From Natrinema sp. SYSU A 869 (GTDB taxonomy: Archaea > Halobacteriota > Halobacteria > Halobacteriales > Natrialbaceae), in NCBI RefSeq assembly GCF_019879105.1, contig NZ_CP082249.1, positions 3,348,001 to 3,412,000 on the forward strand: DNA of 64,000 nt, read 5' to 3'. Below are positions 1 through 9,448 of the stretch, piece after piece. The stretch's first letter is position 1, and each line of letters starts with the position of its first letter. The translations under genes were made by a program, and so were the position numbers. The notes beneath the pieces are model-generated. The model was not told the origin of the DNA and ran no database searches. It saw only the letters and a list, made by a program, of their open reading frames with translations.

Positions 1-103
1 TCTCCTCGTCGATCTCGACGTTGACGACGTCGTGACCGAGGTCTGCGAGGCAGGCGGCGACGGTGGTGCCGACGTAGCCGCTTCCGATGATGGAAACGTT
101 CAT
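1..103 (-). CDS. UDP-glucose/UDP-sugar 6-dehydrogenase, N-terminal fragment
   Basis: The first 34 residues of a protein that runs off the window edge. It opens with a Rossmann dinucleotide fold, GSGYVGTTVAA, and an acidic residue at the end of the second strand (NVEIDEE), typical of the UDP-glucose/GDP-mannose dehydrogenase family, which oxidises a UDP-hexose to the UDP-hexuronate with NAD. In haloarchaea a member (AglM) supplies glucuronic acid for N-glycans. It lies 95 bases downstream of the nucleotidyltransferase gene on the same strand, so the two could make and then oxidise the same UDP-sugar. The start is an ATG. The substrate cannot be read from the fragment. Confidence 0.8.
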   Translation of the reverse strand, partial: MNVSIIGSGYVGTTVAACLADLGHDVVNVEIDEE

Positions 104-198
104 GACATCTGCAAGGGAGGGCGGTGATTAGTCGCTTTTGGGTCGCCCTCGAGTCGGCAACCGACTCGAGAACGGACTCGTCGATCGAGAGGCAGCCA

Positions 199-933
199 CT
201 ACTGTTCGATCGGTTCGGCTTCCCGCTCCGTGATCCGTTCTTCGGCGCGGTCTCGGTCGTCGGGGTAGCCAACGTCGATGCGCCAGCCGTCCATCCGGAT
301 CGCATCGATGGTCCGACCGGACTGGATGAGCAGGTCGATCGCGTCCGGCAGTTCGTACTCGCCGCGGTCCGAGGGCTGGACGAGGTGACATGCATGGAAG
401 ATCTCCGGCGTGAACGTGTAGAATCCGGTCATAACAAGGTTTGACGGCGGATCTTCTGGTTTCTCCGTCACTTCGATGATCTCCCCGTACTCGTTGGTGT
501 CGAGGACGCCGTATCTCGAGGCCTCCTCGTAGGGGACTTCCTCGACCAGGAACGCGGCGTCAGCGCGTTCCTCCTGCTGGCGGTTGATCACGTCGCCGAG
601 GTTCGCCCGGAAGACGTTGTCGCCCAGCATGAGCATGAAGTCGTCGTCGATGTGTGGTTCCGCCTGCAGGATGGCGTGAGCGAGCCCGAGCTGTTCGCGC
701 TGATGGGCGTAGGTGATCGGGACGCCCTCGTACTCATCGCCATAGCGCTCGATGATCTTCTCTTTCATGTAGCCGACGACGAGGACGAATTCGGTCGCGC
801 CGACCTCGATGAGGTTGTCCATGACGTCCTCGACGAGGGGTTTGTCGTCAACTTCGACGAGGACCTTCGGTTTGTCTTCAGTGAGCGGCCGGAGGCGGGT
901 TCCTTTGCCAGCTGCTAAAACAACTGCTTGCAT
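199..933 (-). CDS. aglF: Sugar-1-phosphate nucleotidyltransferase (AglF-like)
   Basis: A 244-residue nucleotidyltransferase that joins a nucleoside triphosphate to a sugar-1-phosphate, releasing pyrophosphate. The N-terminal signature AAGKGTRLRPLTEDKPK (about residues 7-23) is the nucleotide-binding loop. The LMLGDNVF segment near residue 105 carries the catalytic metal-binding Asp, and VTEKPEDP lies near residue 155. It resembles Haloferax AglF (glucose-1-phosphate uridylyltransferase), but thymidylyl and uridylyl enzymes are hard to tell apart by eye. It precedes the UDP-sugar dehydrogenase, which fits UDP-glucose then UDP-glucuronate supply to N-glycosylation. An inverted repeat lies about 80 bases upstream. 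Confidence 0.85.
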   Translation of the reverse strand: MQAVVLAAGKGTRLRPLTEDKPKVLVEVDDKPLVEDVMDNLIEVGATEFVLVVGYMKEKIIERYGDEYEGVPITYAHQREQLGLAHAILQAEPHIDDDFMLMLGDNVFRANLGDVINRQQEERADAAFLVEEVPYEEASRYGVLDTNEYGEIIEVTEKPEDPPSNLVMTGFYTFTPEIFHACHLVQPSDRGEYELPDAIDLLIQSGRTIDAIRMDGWRIDVGYPDDRDRAEERITEREAEPIEQ

Positions 934-1011
934 ATGCCAACCGATTACACTTGAGTATTATATGTCTTCGGGGATAGTCGGTCTCGAAATACCGACGAAA
1001 ATCCGATATCA

Positions 1012-1053
1012 ATGGGCCTCAAAATAGTGTCAGAACCGGTAATTGAGGCCCAT
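1012..1053. promoter_or_regulatory. Perfect 11-bp inverted repeat with 20-nt loop
   Basis: ATGGGCCTCAA (1012-1022) is repeated in perfect inversion as TTGAGGCCCAT (1043-1053). It lies just downstream of the flippase stop and about 80 bases upstream of the aglF start, both read leftwards. No T-tract follows, so it could be an operator for aglF, a processing hairpin, or part of a termination signal. Function unknown. Confidence 0.5.
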
Positions 1054-1099
1054 TTATTTCATAGACGTTGGACCAGAATAGTGTTTATTGTCCTTTCTA

Positions 1100-2548
1100 T
1101 CAGGCTTTAAGGAGCGGGATATTATAAGGTAGGTTTTGATTAACAGTAGTCCGAAAGTGCGTCGATATGAGGAGTAACGTACCGAAATAAACGACTGTAC
1201 CGAAGAAGACGAGTACTAGTACTAGAACGATATTCCGGACGTCACCGTATGTCGATTCGAGTTGAAGCCCGGCGTAAATGGTTGCTCCCATCACACCAGC
1301 TGCAACCCACTGTCTTCCGATTTCTCCGATTGGGATAGAGAATTCGATCAACGCCGAGAGTGACCCGTAGGCGACCAGAAGGCTAACCAGAACGGAAGAG
1401 GCAGTAGCCACAGCTGCGCCTCGAATCCCAAAATAGGGTATTAGAATGATGTTGAAAATCACGTTTATGATGATAAACACAGCATTAACCCGAAACGACA
1501 TATCGGGCCTGTCGATAGCATTGAGCGTTGTCGTGAACTGTCGCTGATATCCTTGAATCAATGTCGCAACGATGAGAACTGTGAGAACGACTGATCCCTG
1601 CGTGAATTCTTCACCATATACTCGAAGTAGGCGTTCCCCAAGTAGTACGCCACCAACTAGCCCTGGGATAAGTACTAATCCGCCATAGGAGAGTGCAGTT
1701 TCGAACAGATCCGCTACCGATTGTGGGTCTTCGTCAGCCGAAAGTGAACTCATCTCGGGGAATAGCGTCTGGCTCAATGATCCACCGAACAGTATCAAGA
1801 ACACGGAGATATTCCAAGCTGCCGTATAGATTCCAACGAGAGACGACGACACGAAGAACCCGAGGACAGCTACGTCAACCCAATTGAACGCACGCGTACG
1901 GATTTCACTGAGCCAAGAATACTCCGCATAGGAGATAATTTTCCGATAGTGCGATACTTTCGGTGTAGTAATAGCATCGAACTGACGGACGACTATCCAG
2001 AGACCGAGTACGGAGACGAGTATGTAACCGACAGTATATCCAACAAAGAGGCCTACGATTTTGAATCCAGCGAGGATAGCACCGATCTGAATGAGGCTCC
2101 GTGTTCCGGTACGAATTGGAGTTAAGACACCCGATATATGAACGAGATGCTGTCCCTTCAGTACTGAATTGACGATCGCCTGAGTGAGAGTAACGAACAA
2201 AAACAACACCACGACTTTCGCAGCTGGATAGCCGAGATAGGTATTAACCTGATTTCGGAATAACAAGACGAAGAAAGATACTGCGAAGAAGAGACCAAGA
2301 ACGATCGTTCCACCGGCAATCAGATAGGCCGCTTCATCATTTCCTTCGCTGACCCGTTTGGTGAGCGCGCTCGGGACCCCCATTTTCACGGCGATGCTTA
2401 ACCAGGCAACCGTCGAGAGCACGAGATAATAGGTCCCAAGGGTTTCGGAGCCGAGGTATCTCGCAATAAATATCGTTGCAAGGAAACCTAGTAGAGAGGC
2501 TGAAAACCGAGAGGCGAAATGTATTATCGATGTCTGGCCCAGCCGCAT
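1100..2548 (-). CDS. Polysaccharide/oligosaccharide flippase (Wzx/AglR-like)
   Basis: A 482-residue membrane protein with about 14 predicted hydrophobic helices spread over its length, typical of the MOP/Wzx flippase family that turns lipid-linked glycans across the membrane. The N-terminal region shows the family pattern FASRFSASLLGFLATIFIAR followed by YLGSETLGTYYLV. Length matches the family (about 450-500). In a locus with AglB, the expected cargo is a dolichol-linked N-glycan. It lies about 90 bases after the frameshifted sulfatase-like gene on the same strand. Its base use is AT-richer than the genes past 9 kb, suggesting a variable or acquired part of the cluster. Confidence 0.85.
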   Translation of the reverse strand: MRLGQTSIIHFASRFSASLLGFLATIFIARYLGSETLGTYYLVLSTVAWLSIAVKMGVPSALTKRVSEGNDEAAYLIAGGTIVLGLFFAVSFFVLLFRNQVNTYLGYPAAKVVVLFLFVTLTQAIVNSVLKGQHLVHISGVLTPIRTGTRSLIQIGAILAGFKIVGLFVGYTVGYILVSVLGLWIVVRQFDAITTPKVSHYRKIISYAEYSWLSEIRTRAFNWVDVAVLGFFVSSSLVGIYTAAWNISVFLILFGGSLSQTLFPEMSSLSADEDPQSVADLFETALSYGGLVLIPGLVGGVLLGERLLRVYGEEFTQGSVVLTVLIVATLIQGYQRQFTTTLNAIDRPDMSFRVNAVFIIINVIFNIILIPYFGIRGAAVATASSVLVSLLVAYGSLSALIEFSIPIGEIGRQWVAAGVMGATIYAGLQLESTYGDVRNIVLVLVLVFFGTVVYFGTLLLISTHFRTTVNQNLPYNIPLLKA

Positions 2549-2639
2549 ACGCCTATCGGCGAGTGGGAAGCTAATAAGGCCTCCTTTTTATTATTGCGCC
2601 GACCATCGCAATGGTGTGTTCCCACGGCGTTAGTTCGAT

Positions 2640-4060
2640 TTATGCCCTGTAGCCGAGTTCGTGTAATCGTTGCTCGACCTCAGCGCCAATATCTTCCTCG
2701 ATGCCCGTCACATCGACAGTATCTAGATCATCAACAGTCAATTCGACGAACTCACGGTCCCCACGATCCCTCATTACTTGCCGGTCGGGAACCGAAGTCT
2801 CGTACCGAACCTGATCGTCACGACGAATGGCGTCAACGATCACGGCATCGTCCAGTTTGCGACAGACCGCATGCCACGGACCGAAGTATGGTTCTCGCTC
2901 GGCCTCCGGTAACGGTAATCCGTCGCCGGGTTCCTCGATTCGATACGAGCTCGTAATTACATGACCTCCCTCGGGAACGAAGCTTTCCCTTTCACCGTCG
3001 ATTAGGTTTCTGACGACTAGCGGAAATCGAGTCAGCGACGCGGGTTCGGTTACGGTTTTCGCTTTCGACTGTTCGGGGTACTTCACGACTAACGGGACAT
3101 GCGAGACTTCGTCGCCGATTCCCCAACTGTGATCGATCAGACGTACTGCCTTGTTCACGACGCTATACTCGCCGAACCCCTCTCCGTGATCGCTCGTTAT
3201 GACAACTAGTGTCTCCTCGAGTTCATTTGCTGCATCTAGTCGCTCGAGCAACTCGGCAACGTAAGCGTCGGCCTGCCTGATACAGCCATCATACAGGTTT
3301 TCGGATGCTCTGAGTTCCCAGAATGGTCGCTCGCCGAGATACTGTGTCGTAAGCGGCCCCCCCATCGCCTCTCGGTGGAGGTTTTGCAGCTGGTCGTCTC
3401 CCCACAGGTCGTACGAATCCTGTGGGAGGTACGGATAGTGTGCATCCATGAGATTTACACACGCTGCCCAGGGCCAGAACTTGATTCTCGCCATTCCAAG
3501 AAATCCCGTACGTATTCACCGCCGTGTTCCTTTTCGGGGTCGTGCGTTGCGGTCGAACTGCCGAACTCGCGTCCTAGTCCGTTTACAATAGCTTTCGCTG
3601 GTGAATCGCTTTGGAGACATGCTCGGAGAAACTCCCCGTAACTCGGATTACCGGATACATTTCCGGGACCGAGCGCGTCCGGGAATATCAACTCTTGACG
3701 TTTTGGACCCTCTACATGGTCGAAAAACGACGCGAGATTTGAAGATTCAGAAACAACAGCGTTTGACGTGAAAAGGCCAGTCCGGTATCCGTTATCGTTT
3801 AATTCTTCCCAGATGGTGTGTCCAGGAGTCAACGTTGCGGTATGTGAGGTCGCACGGTGCTGGGCCACATGATACCCTGTGAAGATGCTGACGTGACTCG
3901 ATATACTGTGAATACCAGGTGCCTTTGCAGTCGTATAGTTCGTTGCTTGATTCGTGAACTCGTCCAGCCGTGGTGTCGTGTTTCGGGGATAGCCAAGGTG
4001 GCCCACGTTTTGGGCACGAACACTATCAAGAATCACTAGAAGAACATTCGGCTGATCCAT
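2640..4060 (-). pseudogene. Sulfatase-like alkaline-phosphatase-superfamily protein, single frameshift
   Basis: Two frames together make one sulfatase-fold protein. The N-terminal half starts MDQPNVLLVILDSVRA (metal-binding Asp) and carries SISSHVSIFTG where a true sulfatase has the Cys-x-Pro-x-Arg formylglycine motif. The C-terminal half has PWAACVNLMDAHYPYLP and VITSDHGEGFGEY (metal-binding DH) and ends HELGYRA. The frames switch at the GGG run at 3471-3473; adding one base joins SSSGP to WAACVNLMDAH and gives 473 residues. The nucleophile position is Ser, not Cys, so phosphate-ester or phosphotransfer chemistry is as likely as sulfate release. Start chosen at the ATG directly before the first beta strand; another ATG lies five codons upstream. 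Confidence 0.75.
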
Positions 4061-4188
4061 ACATAGGGGTCCCAATCAGTGTATTTGTATACTTCGATAA
4101 ATAACTCGTCCAAGGACGATGGTATGCAGAACGCTAGTTCGGCGTCTATCCAGACCAGCTAATTTAGATACTAATAGGTATTACCCAG

Positions 4189-4222
<34 letters not shown>

Positions 4223-4307
4223 AAATTGGATGATGTCCGAACTGATCATCTCGTTCTCTGGACATCTATTTGAATGAGTGACCTGACAGCTTTTTCAGTT
4301 CAGCTAC

Positions 4308-5510
4308 CTAGATAGTACTGAGTTGGTCGTCGACTGTTTTCAGTAGATTATCGGTGTCGACGACCAGATCAGAACCATGGCCATCACAATATACTGGTTC
4401 ATATCCAAACCCGAGCGCCGTCGCAAGTCTCTGATAGGTATTGAGCCGCTTTTGGCCGAATAATTCGATGACAGTAGTATCATTCGAATAGATGATATTT
4501 GCAAATCCGGCTCCATGTGGTCCAACTACAGCGCTTGAATTTGAGAATAGTCTCACTTGTTCAGAAACGGAGAGACTTTCAAGAGCATACGGTTCGAATC
4601 CCCTCGTCCGAAGCGCAGTGATGACTTCTCCCTCGTTCCTTACCCGTCGTTTTGTGGCTTTTCTCCGTGTAATGTAAATGCGCTTGTCTTCCTGTTCAGT
4701 CACTTCTACTGAATCTGATATCCGGTCACGTAACCAATTCACATGTGCTGGAATTGGCTCTATTTGCGACGGAATCAGCAATTCGTTCACAATAATTTTC
4801 CGGGATTCAGCAGATATGTAGTCGCTCTCATCATATCCGAGTAAAGACAAGGATTCGTGCATCCATGATGACAGCGTTCTCGGAACGATGATTTTTACGT
4901 TATCGCTCGACGTTTTCCTGTACCGCTCGAGCCAATGGAGTTTCAATAAGCACTCAACGGTCCAATGGAAATAGTTTGACCAAAGAGGAATGAGAACAAT
5001 TGCCTTGTCGACCGTTCTATCCGGTTGGAGATCCTGCTCTGTTGAAGGTAATACCGCACGGAGTTGGGCGAATCCGTGCTGATATCCGAACATAGAAAGA
5101 GCAACACTGACCCTGCGCGATGCAAGATGAACAGGCCCGACGGAGTCCGCAACGAATCTTCCGTCGGGCAGAGAGACGATTCCAGACGAAGCAAGAACAG
5201 TGGCTCCGTTAACGATTCCACATACTTGTGGGCAGGGTTCATCTGCTTGAATATCCGTGATCTGCTCGTCACTTTTGACGGACTCTTTACGAGGTATCTC
5301 GTGTAAATCTGTTTCAATACAATCACGAGATATCAGATGACCAGAGTTTGAGATTTCGTTTACTGTAGTAATATCCGTTTCTTCGTCTATTTTTCCACCT
5401 GTATAGTGGCGTAATATATTGTCTTGGACGACTTCCTCCTTTGCTTGTTTACAAAATTGGTAAACACCGTCTCGGCGTACTTTCCGAAGTCCGTGTCGAA
5501 AGAGGGTCAT
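4308..5510 (-). CDS. Glycosyltransferase family 61 protein
   Basis: A 400-residue protein whose C-terminal half fits the GT61 (DUF563) family: LWSNYFHWTVECLLKLHWL (about residues 170-190), IYITRRKATKRRV, then SSAVVGPHGAGFANIIYS and the IELFGQ segment. The HWTVE and GPHGAG motifs are the family's hallmarks. GT61 enzymes transfer pentoses or N-acetylhexosamines from nucleotide sugars. The first 110 residues are not recognisable. It is divergent from the acyltransferase gene and stands among glycan genes, so it probably adds a branch sugar to a surface glycan. Donor and acceptor are unknown. Confidence 0.8.
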   Translation of the reverse strand: MTLFRHGLRKVRRDGVYQFCKQAKEEVVQDNILRHYTGGKIDEETDITTVNEISNSGHLISRDCIETDLHEIPRKESVKSDEQITDIQADEPCPQVCGIVNGATVLASSGIVSLPDGRFVADSVGPVHLASRRVSVALSMFGYQHGFAQLRAVLPSTEQDLQPDRTVDKAIVLIPLWSNYFHWTVECLLKLHWLERYRKTSSDNVKIIVPRTLSSWMHESLSLLGYDESDYISAESRKIIVNELLIPSQIEPIPAHVNWLRDRISDSVEVTEQEDKRIYITRRKATKRRVRNEGEVITALRTRGFEPYALESLSVSEQVRLFSNSSAVVGPHGAGFANIIYSNDTTVIELFGQKRLNTYQRLATALGFGYEPVYCDGHGSDLVVDTDNLLKTVDDQLSTI

Positions 5511-5624
5511 TACGGTATAACTATCCTTACTTACAGGCCGTCAATTACTTCTACCTCACGCATCCCACTTCTTACAAATAGCTGACCGAAAGGACCATAC
5601 TTGTTCTACAAGAGGTACAAGAAA

Positions 5625-6332
5625 ATGGTCGGAGATGCTATTCGAAAAGTTGGGATGGGTATTTTACGCCGAACACGGTATTCGAAACCACTCGTAACGA
5701 TAGTAAACCGTGCCCCTGTCGACACTATTCTAGATTTCGATAACTCAGCTACGATCGAGCGAGGCTGCAAGTTTATTGGAGAAATATCCCTCGAGCATGA
5801 CGTAGTAATCGGTGCCGGAAGTCATCTTGAGGGAGAAGTTCGGGTCGGACGAGGAACGTATCTCGTGCGCAACGATGAGCTCATTGGAGAGATATCAGTT
5901 GGGAACTTCTGTGCGATTGCCCGAAACGTAACTGTTCAGGCACGGGACCATCTAATGACCCGTCCAAGCATCCAAATGCGTTTCTACGACAACTATCTCG
6001 ATTCGACACTTCCACATGTGACAAAAGGTCCAACACAGATTGGGAGTGACGTATGGATCGGAACAGATGTTGTGATCCTCTCTGGAGTTGAGATCGGACA
6101 CGGTGCAATTATCGGAGCAGGATCCATCGTAACGCGAGACGTCGATCCGTACGCTGTTGTCGCTGGCGTTCCCGCTGAACGGAAAAGTTGGCGGTTCTCC
6201 GAGACGATTCGGAATCAACTTCTCGACATTCAGTGGTGGGAATGGAGTGACGAGGAAATCTCTCGAAATAAGAAATTCTTCGAAAGTAACCTCGAAAATT
6301 GTGATGATATTTACCGATTGGTATCTGATTAA
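5625..6332 (+). CDS. Left-handed beta-helix (hexapeptide) acyltransferase
   Basis: A 235-residue acyltransferase of the hexapeptide-repeat type. Repeats of the form [IV]GxGxx run from about residue 50 to 195, with DVVIGAGSHLEGEVRVG, SDVWIGTDVVILSGVEIG and AIIGAGSIVTRDVDPYAVVAG. An ARDHLMTRPS segment supplies the likely catalytic His of the xenobiotic/maltose-type acetyltransferases. It probably acetylates a glycan sugar using acetyl-CoA. The ATG at 5625 is preferred over the upstream TTG at 5601 because a GAGGT ribosome-binding sequence lies about 10 bases before it. The gene overlaps the next one by 29 bases, forming a three-gene plus-strand unit. Confidence 0.8.
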   Translation: MVGDAIRKVGMGILRRTRYSKPLVTIVNRAPVDTILDFDNSATIERGCKFIGEISLEHDVVIGAGSHLEGEVRVGRGTYLVRNDELIGEISVGNFCAIARNVTVQARDHLMTRPSIQMRFYDNYLDSTLPHVTKGPTQIGSDVWIGTDVVILSGVEIGHGAIIGAGSIVTRDVDPYAVVAGVPAERKSWRFSETIRNQLLDIQWWEWSDEEISRNKKFFESNLENCDDIYRLVSD

Positions 6333-7314
6333 GCCAGGTCGAAAAACATATATACTCCTTAGGTTATTCAACGGATATGTCGTTAGAGAAGTTTTCTCTA
6401 CGGAATTTTTTCGCGTAATAGATAATCCTCGCATCCTTCGGGGAGAGGCCGCCAAGTCTCTGATTAGTTTCAATAAGAAGCTACACAAGCGAGATTCTGA
6501 CGAGAATATATCACATATAATGGAAGAAGATTGGGATAATTTACTCCTCCTTGATGGCTGTCGGTACGATTCGTTTTCCCGACAAAATACGATCGATGGT
6601 CAATTGGAGAAGCGGATTTCCGCCGGATCTCAGAGTCTTGAATTCATGAAAGAGAATTTTTTCGGGAAAGAATTTGAAGATGCCGTGTATATTACGGCAA
6701 ATCCGTTCTCTCCCCAAATAAATCATGGAACATTTCATGACACCATAAATTTACTCCCCGAGTGGAATGAAGAACACCAGACGGTGATGCCAGAAACTGT
6801 CGTTAAGGCGACTGAGAGAGCTATTTCGGAATACCCAAACAAGCGGTTACTCGTACACTTTATGCAACCACACTACCCGTTTATCGGACCGAAAGGTCAG
6901 TCTCTTGATCACCGCGGTTACCAGCCAACAAGTGAGAAAGATGGTCTGTCGTTCTCAGTGTGGGACGAATTACAGTATGGGGTTGCTGAGTATAAACTCG
7001 AAGACGTGGTCGAAGCCTATGAAGAGAACCTGGATATCGTATTGAACCACGTGTCGGAATTGGTCCCTAAATTGCCCGGTCGAACGGTTATTAGCTCGGA
7101 CCATGGGAACTTGTTCGGCGAACGAATGAACCCAATACCAGTGAGAGCATATGGACACCCGTCAGGACTCCGGAGTCGGGAACTCGTAGAAGTGCCTTGG
7201 TTGATTATTGACGGTGAGCGGAAGAAAATAACTGCGGAAGAACCAAACAGCTACGAAGCCGTAGACGATTCCATCGTTGAGGACCGACTCACAGCGCTTG
7301 GTTATGCTGAGTGA
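6304..7314 (+). CDS. Sulfatase-like alkaline-phosphatase-superfamily protein
   Basis: A protein of about 336 residues with a degenerate sulfatase fold: WDNLLLLDGCRYDSF near residue 75 stands for the first metal-binding Asp, RLLVHFMQPHYPFIGP is the core segment, and TVISSDHGNLFGER (near residue 260) the second metal site. It ends EDRLTALGYAE. There is no formylglycine motif. The reading frame is open upstream to 6157, but that part overlaps the acyltransferase; the ATG at 6304 gives a 29-base overlap and a good family fit. Such proteins are common in haloarchaeal glycan clusters, where their chemistry is untested. Transfer or hydrolysis of phosphate-linked groups is possible. Confidence 0.7.
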   Translation: MIFTDWYLIKPGRKTYILLRLFNGYVVREVFSTEFFRVIDNPRILRGEAAKSLISFNKKLHKRDSDENISHIMEEDWDNLLLLDGCRYDSFSRQNTIDGQLEKRISAGSQSLEFMKENFFGKEFEDAVYITANPFSPQINHGTFHDTINLLPEWNEEHQTVMPETVVKATERAISEYPNKRLLVHFMQPHYPFIGPKGQSLDHRGYQPTSEKDGLSFSVWDELQYGVAEYKLEDVVEAYEENLDIVLNHVSELVPKLPGRTVISSDHGNLFGERMNPIPVRAYGHPSGLRSRELVEVPWLIIDGERKKITAEEPNSYEAVDDSIVEDRLTALGYAE

Positions 7315-8233
7315 AAACCAGTCGATCGACGGATCCAACCCGGATGTCTCGATAATCATCCCGGTCTATAACGACCCAGAAGGAATTCGAGCAACGCTTT
7401 CATCCTTGATTGGACAAACAGTCTCCAGCGAACGGTTCGAGATTCTTCCGGTAGATAATGGTTCAACCGATCATACTCGAACAGTAGTCGAAGAAATTGA
7501 GCAAAGAAACGAACAGGTAAGATCAGCTACCGAAGACGAGATATCTGGATCGTACGCTGCCCGAAATGAGGGTATAAAGGAATCTACCGGTGATGTTTGC
7601 GTGTTCATCGACGCCGATATGACTGTCCCCGACGGGTGGCTCGAGTCAGCACTTCGAACGTTCCAATCAACGAATACGGACTACATGGGCTGCAGCGTCG
7701 AACTCATTCTTCCTGACGACCCGACAGTAGCAGCCCGCTACGATCGCCACACCGGTTTCCCGGTCGAACAGTACCTTGAACATCAACAATTCACACCAAC
7801 CTGCTGCCTCGTGACTCGAAGAGATGTGTTCGAAACCGTCGGCCTCTTTGACCATCGACTCGTCTCCGGCGGCGACAAAGAGTTCGGAAACCGCGTTCAC
7901 GAGGCGGGCTACGACATGCACTACGCCGAAAACGTCACTATATACCATCCAACACGTAACTCGATCCCCGAGCTTATCAACAAAGACCGCCGCGTTGGCC
8001 GCGGGCTCTGCCAACTCCAACGCTATCACCCCGACCGTTACGGCGCACCCGGTATCCCGCCGCGGCCGAGTGGCGTCAAATCCCCCAATCCTGACCTCGG
8101 GACGAGCGATCGACTCGCCTTCGGGGCACTCTCGAAGATCCTCACAGGGGTCCGTGCGCAGGGTTACTATCAGGAGTATCTGACTGGCGAGCAACGGAAC
8201 GACCTCGGGGACATTCCACGACTAGACCAGTAA
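7304..8233 (+). CDS. Family 2 glycosyltransferase
   Basis: A 309-residue GT2 enzyme. The GT-A fold is seen in PDVSIIIPVYNDPEGIRATL (residues 14 on), PVDNGSTDHTR, and the metal-binding CVFIDADMTVPDGW (DAD). A VSGGDKEFGNRVHEAGY segment carries the acceptor-side acidic residues. There is no obvious membrane helix, unlike the dolichol-linked GT2s. The ATG at 7304 overlaps the end of the sulfatase-like gene by 11 bases, so it is probably translated by coupling. It likely builds the lipid-linked surface glycan; donor unknown. It converges with the following minus-strand GT2 gene. Confidence 0.85.
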   Translation: MLSENQSIDGSNPDVSIIIPVYNDPEGIRATLSSLIGQTVSSERFEILPVDNGSTDHTRTVVEEIEQRNEQVRSATEDEISGSYAARNEGIKESTGDVCVFIDADMTVPDGWLESALRTFQSTNTDYMGCSVELILPDDPTVAARYDRHTGFPVEQYLEHQQFTPTCCLVTRRDVFETVGLFDHRLVSGGDKEFGNRVHEAGYDMHYAENVTIYHPTRNSIPELINKDRRVGRGLCQLQRYHPDRYGAPGIPPRPSGVKSPNPDLGTSDRLAFGALSKILTGVRAQGYYQEYLTGEQRNDLGDIPRLDQ

Positions 8234-8317
8234 CCAGATCCGTCTGATACCAAACCTCGATGGGAACGAGTCCCGTTTCGTTCGACTGTTACGACCTTGT
8301 TGAATGCCATTGACTCG

Positions 8318-9277
8318 TCAGGTACTTGTGGGGCCCTCACGATCGGCCATCAGTGTCGACCGGTTCACGTCAAGCAAGCCGTAGAGGTAGCCAAAACCGA
8401 CTGCCGCAGTAAAGACGAAGATCGTCACGAGCTGCTTTGCCTTCGGTATCGATGGCTGGTAGACACCCTCCGAAAGCCGCCTTGGAACGAAATCGAGCAT
8501 GAGCTGACCCAAATACTCGTTTTTGTCCCCCGCCGCCTCGGGCAACAACAGGTCCATGATCCGCTTCGAGTACCCCTGCCAGAAGGAGCGGAACACGAGC
8601 CACTGGAAATCACCACGATAATCAAATAATTTGTGGTGAACCACCGCATCTGTATTATAAATCACGCCCTTCCCGTACTCGTTCGCCATTCGGATGCAAA
8701 CGGGCGCTTCGTGGGCCTGGATGTGGCGGTCGCCCTTTCGCCCCGTGTTCTCGTCGTAGCCGCCGACGTTTAGGAACACGTTCCGCCGGAATGAGATGTT
8801 CGAGCCGTACGTGTTCCGCAACTCCGACATGTGCTCGCCCATCCCGCGTTCGTCACAGCCGACGAGCCAGTAGAATTCCTCAGGAAAGAAGTCGGGCTTT
8901 TCGGTCACCCAGTCCGCGGCGACGTGACCGCCGACCGCGATCGCATCCGTCTCGTCGTAGACGCGAGCCAGCTCCGCCACCCAGTCGTCCTCGGCGACGG
9001 CATCGTCGTCGATGAATGCGACGACATCCCCGGTCGCAATCTTCGCACCTCGAGTCCGACTGTAGGAAATGCCCTGGTTCTCATCGTTACAGTGGATGAC
9101 GACATCGTCGAGGTCGCCGTAGTCTTCCTGAACGCGCTCGAAAACCGGCTCGTTGCCGTCGACAACGAGGACGACCTCGAGCGACTCGTAGGTCTGTGCG
9201 AGGACGCTGTCGACACACTCCGAAAAGATGTCGTAACGATCCATCGCATAGGTACAGACGATGACAGAGACCTTCAT
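8318..9277 (-). CDS. Dolichyl-phosphate-linked hexose glycosyltransferase, family 2 (AglG/AglI-like)
   Basis: A 319-residue GT2 enzyme that opens MKVSVIVCTYAMDRYDIF, has the metal-binding VAFIDDDAVAEDDW near residue 90, a GGYDENTGRKGDRHIQAHE acceptor segment, and a C-terminal hydrophobic helix (VTIFVFTAAVGFGYLYGLL). This layout matches the Haloferax AglG/AglI glucuronosyltransferases acting on charged dolichol phosphate. A UDP-sugar dehydrogenase at the left edge makes UDP-glucuronate a reasonable donor. It is divergent from aglB, with a shared promoter gap of about 170 bases. The frame is open upstream, but the ATG at 9277 sits exactly before the first strand. Confidence 0.85.
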   Translation of the reverse strand: MKVSVIVCTYAMDRYDIFSECVDSVLAQTYESLEVVLVVDGNEPVFERVQEDYGDLDDVVIHCNDENQGISYSRTRGAKIATGDVVAFIDDDAVAEDDWVAELARVYDETDAIAVGGHVAADWVTEKPDFFPEEFYWLVGCDERGMGEHMSELRNTYGSNISFRRNVFLNVGGYDENTGRKGDRHIQAHEAPVCIRMANEYGKGVIYNTDAVVHHKLFDYRGDFQWLVFRSFWQGYSKRIMDLLLPEAAGDKNEYLGQLMLDFVPRRLSEGVYQPSIPKAKQLVTIFVFTAAVGFGYLYGLLDVNRSTLMADREGPTST

Positions 9278-9448
9278 TGCGGACGGCTTTCGGTGAAGCC
9301 TGAATAAGCTTTTTCGTTCGCACGGACCTGCTGCTATGATGCTCACGGACAAAAGATACTTCACAGATTGACCTAGTTTCAGGATCGAATATCAATCCGG
9401 ACGAGTATATAACAAGACTTATTCTTGGCTTGGGTCTGGTGCAACCTA

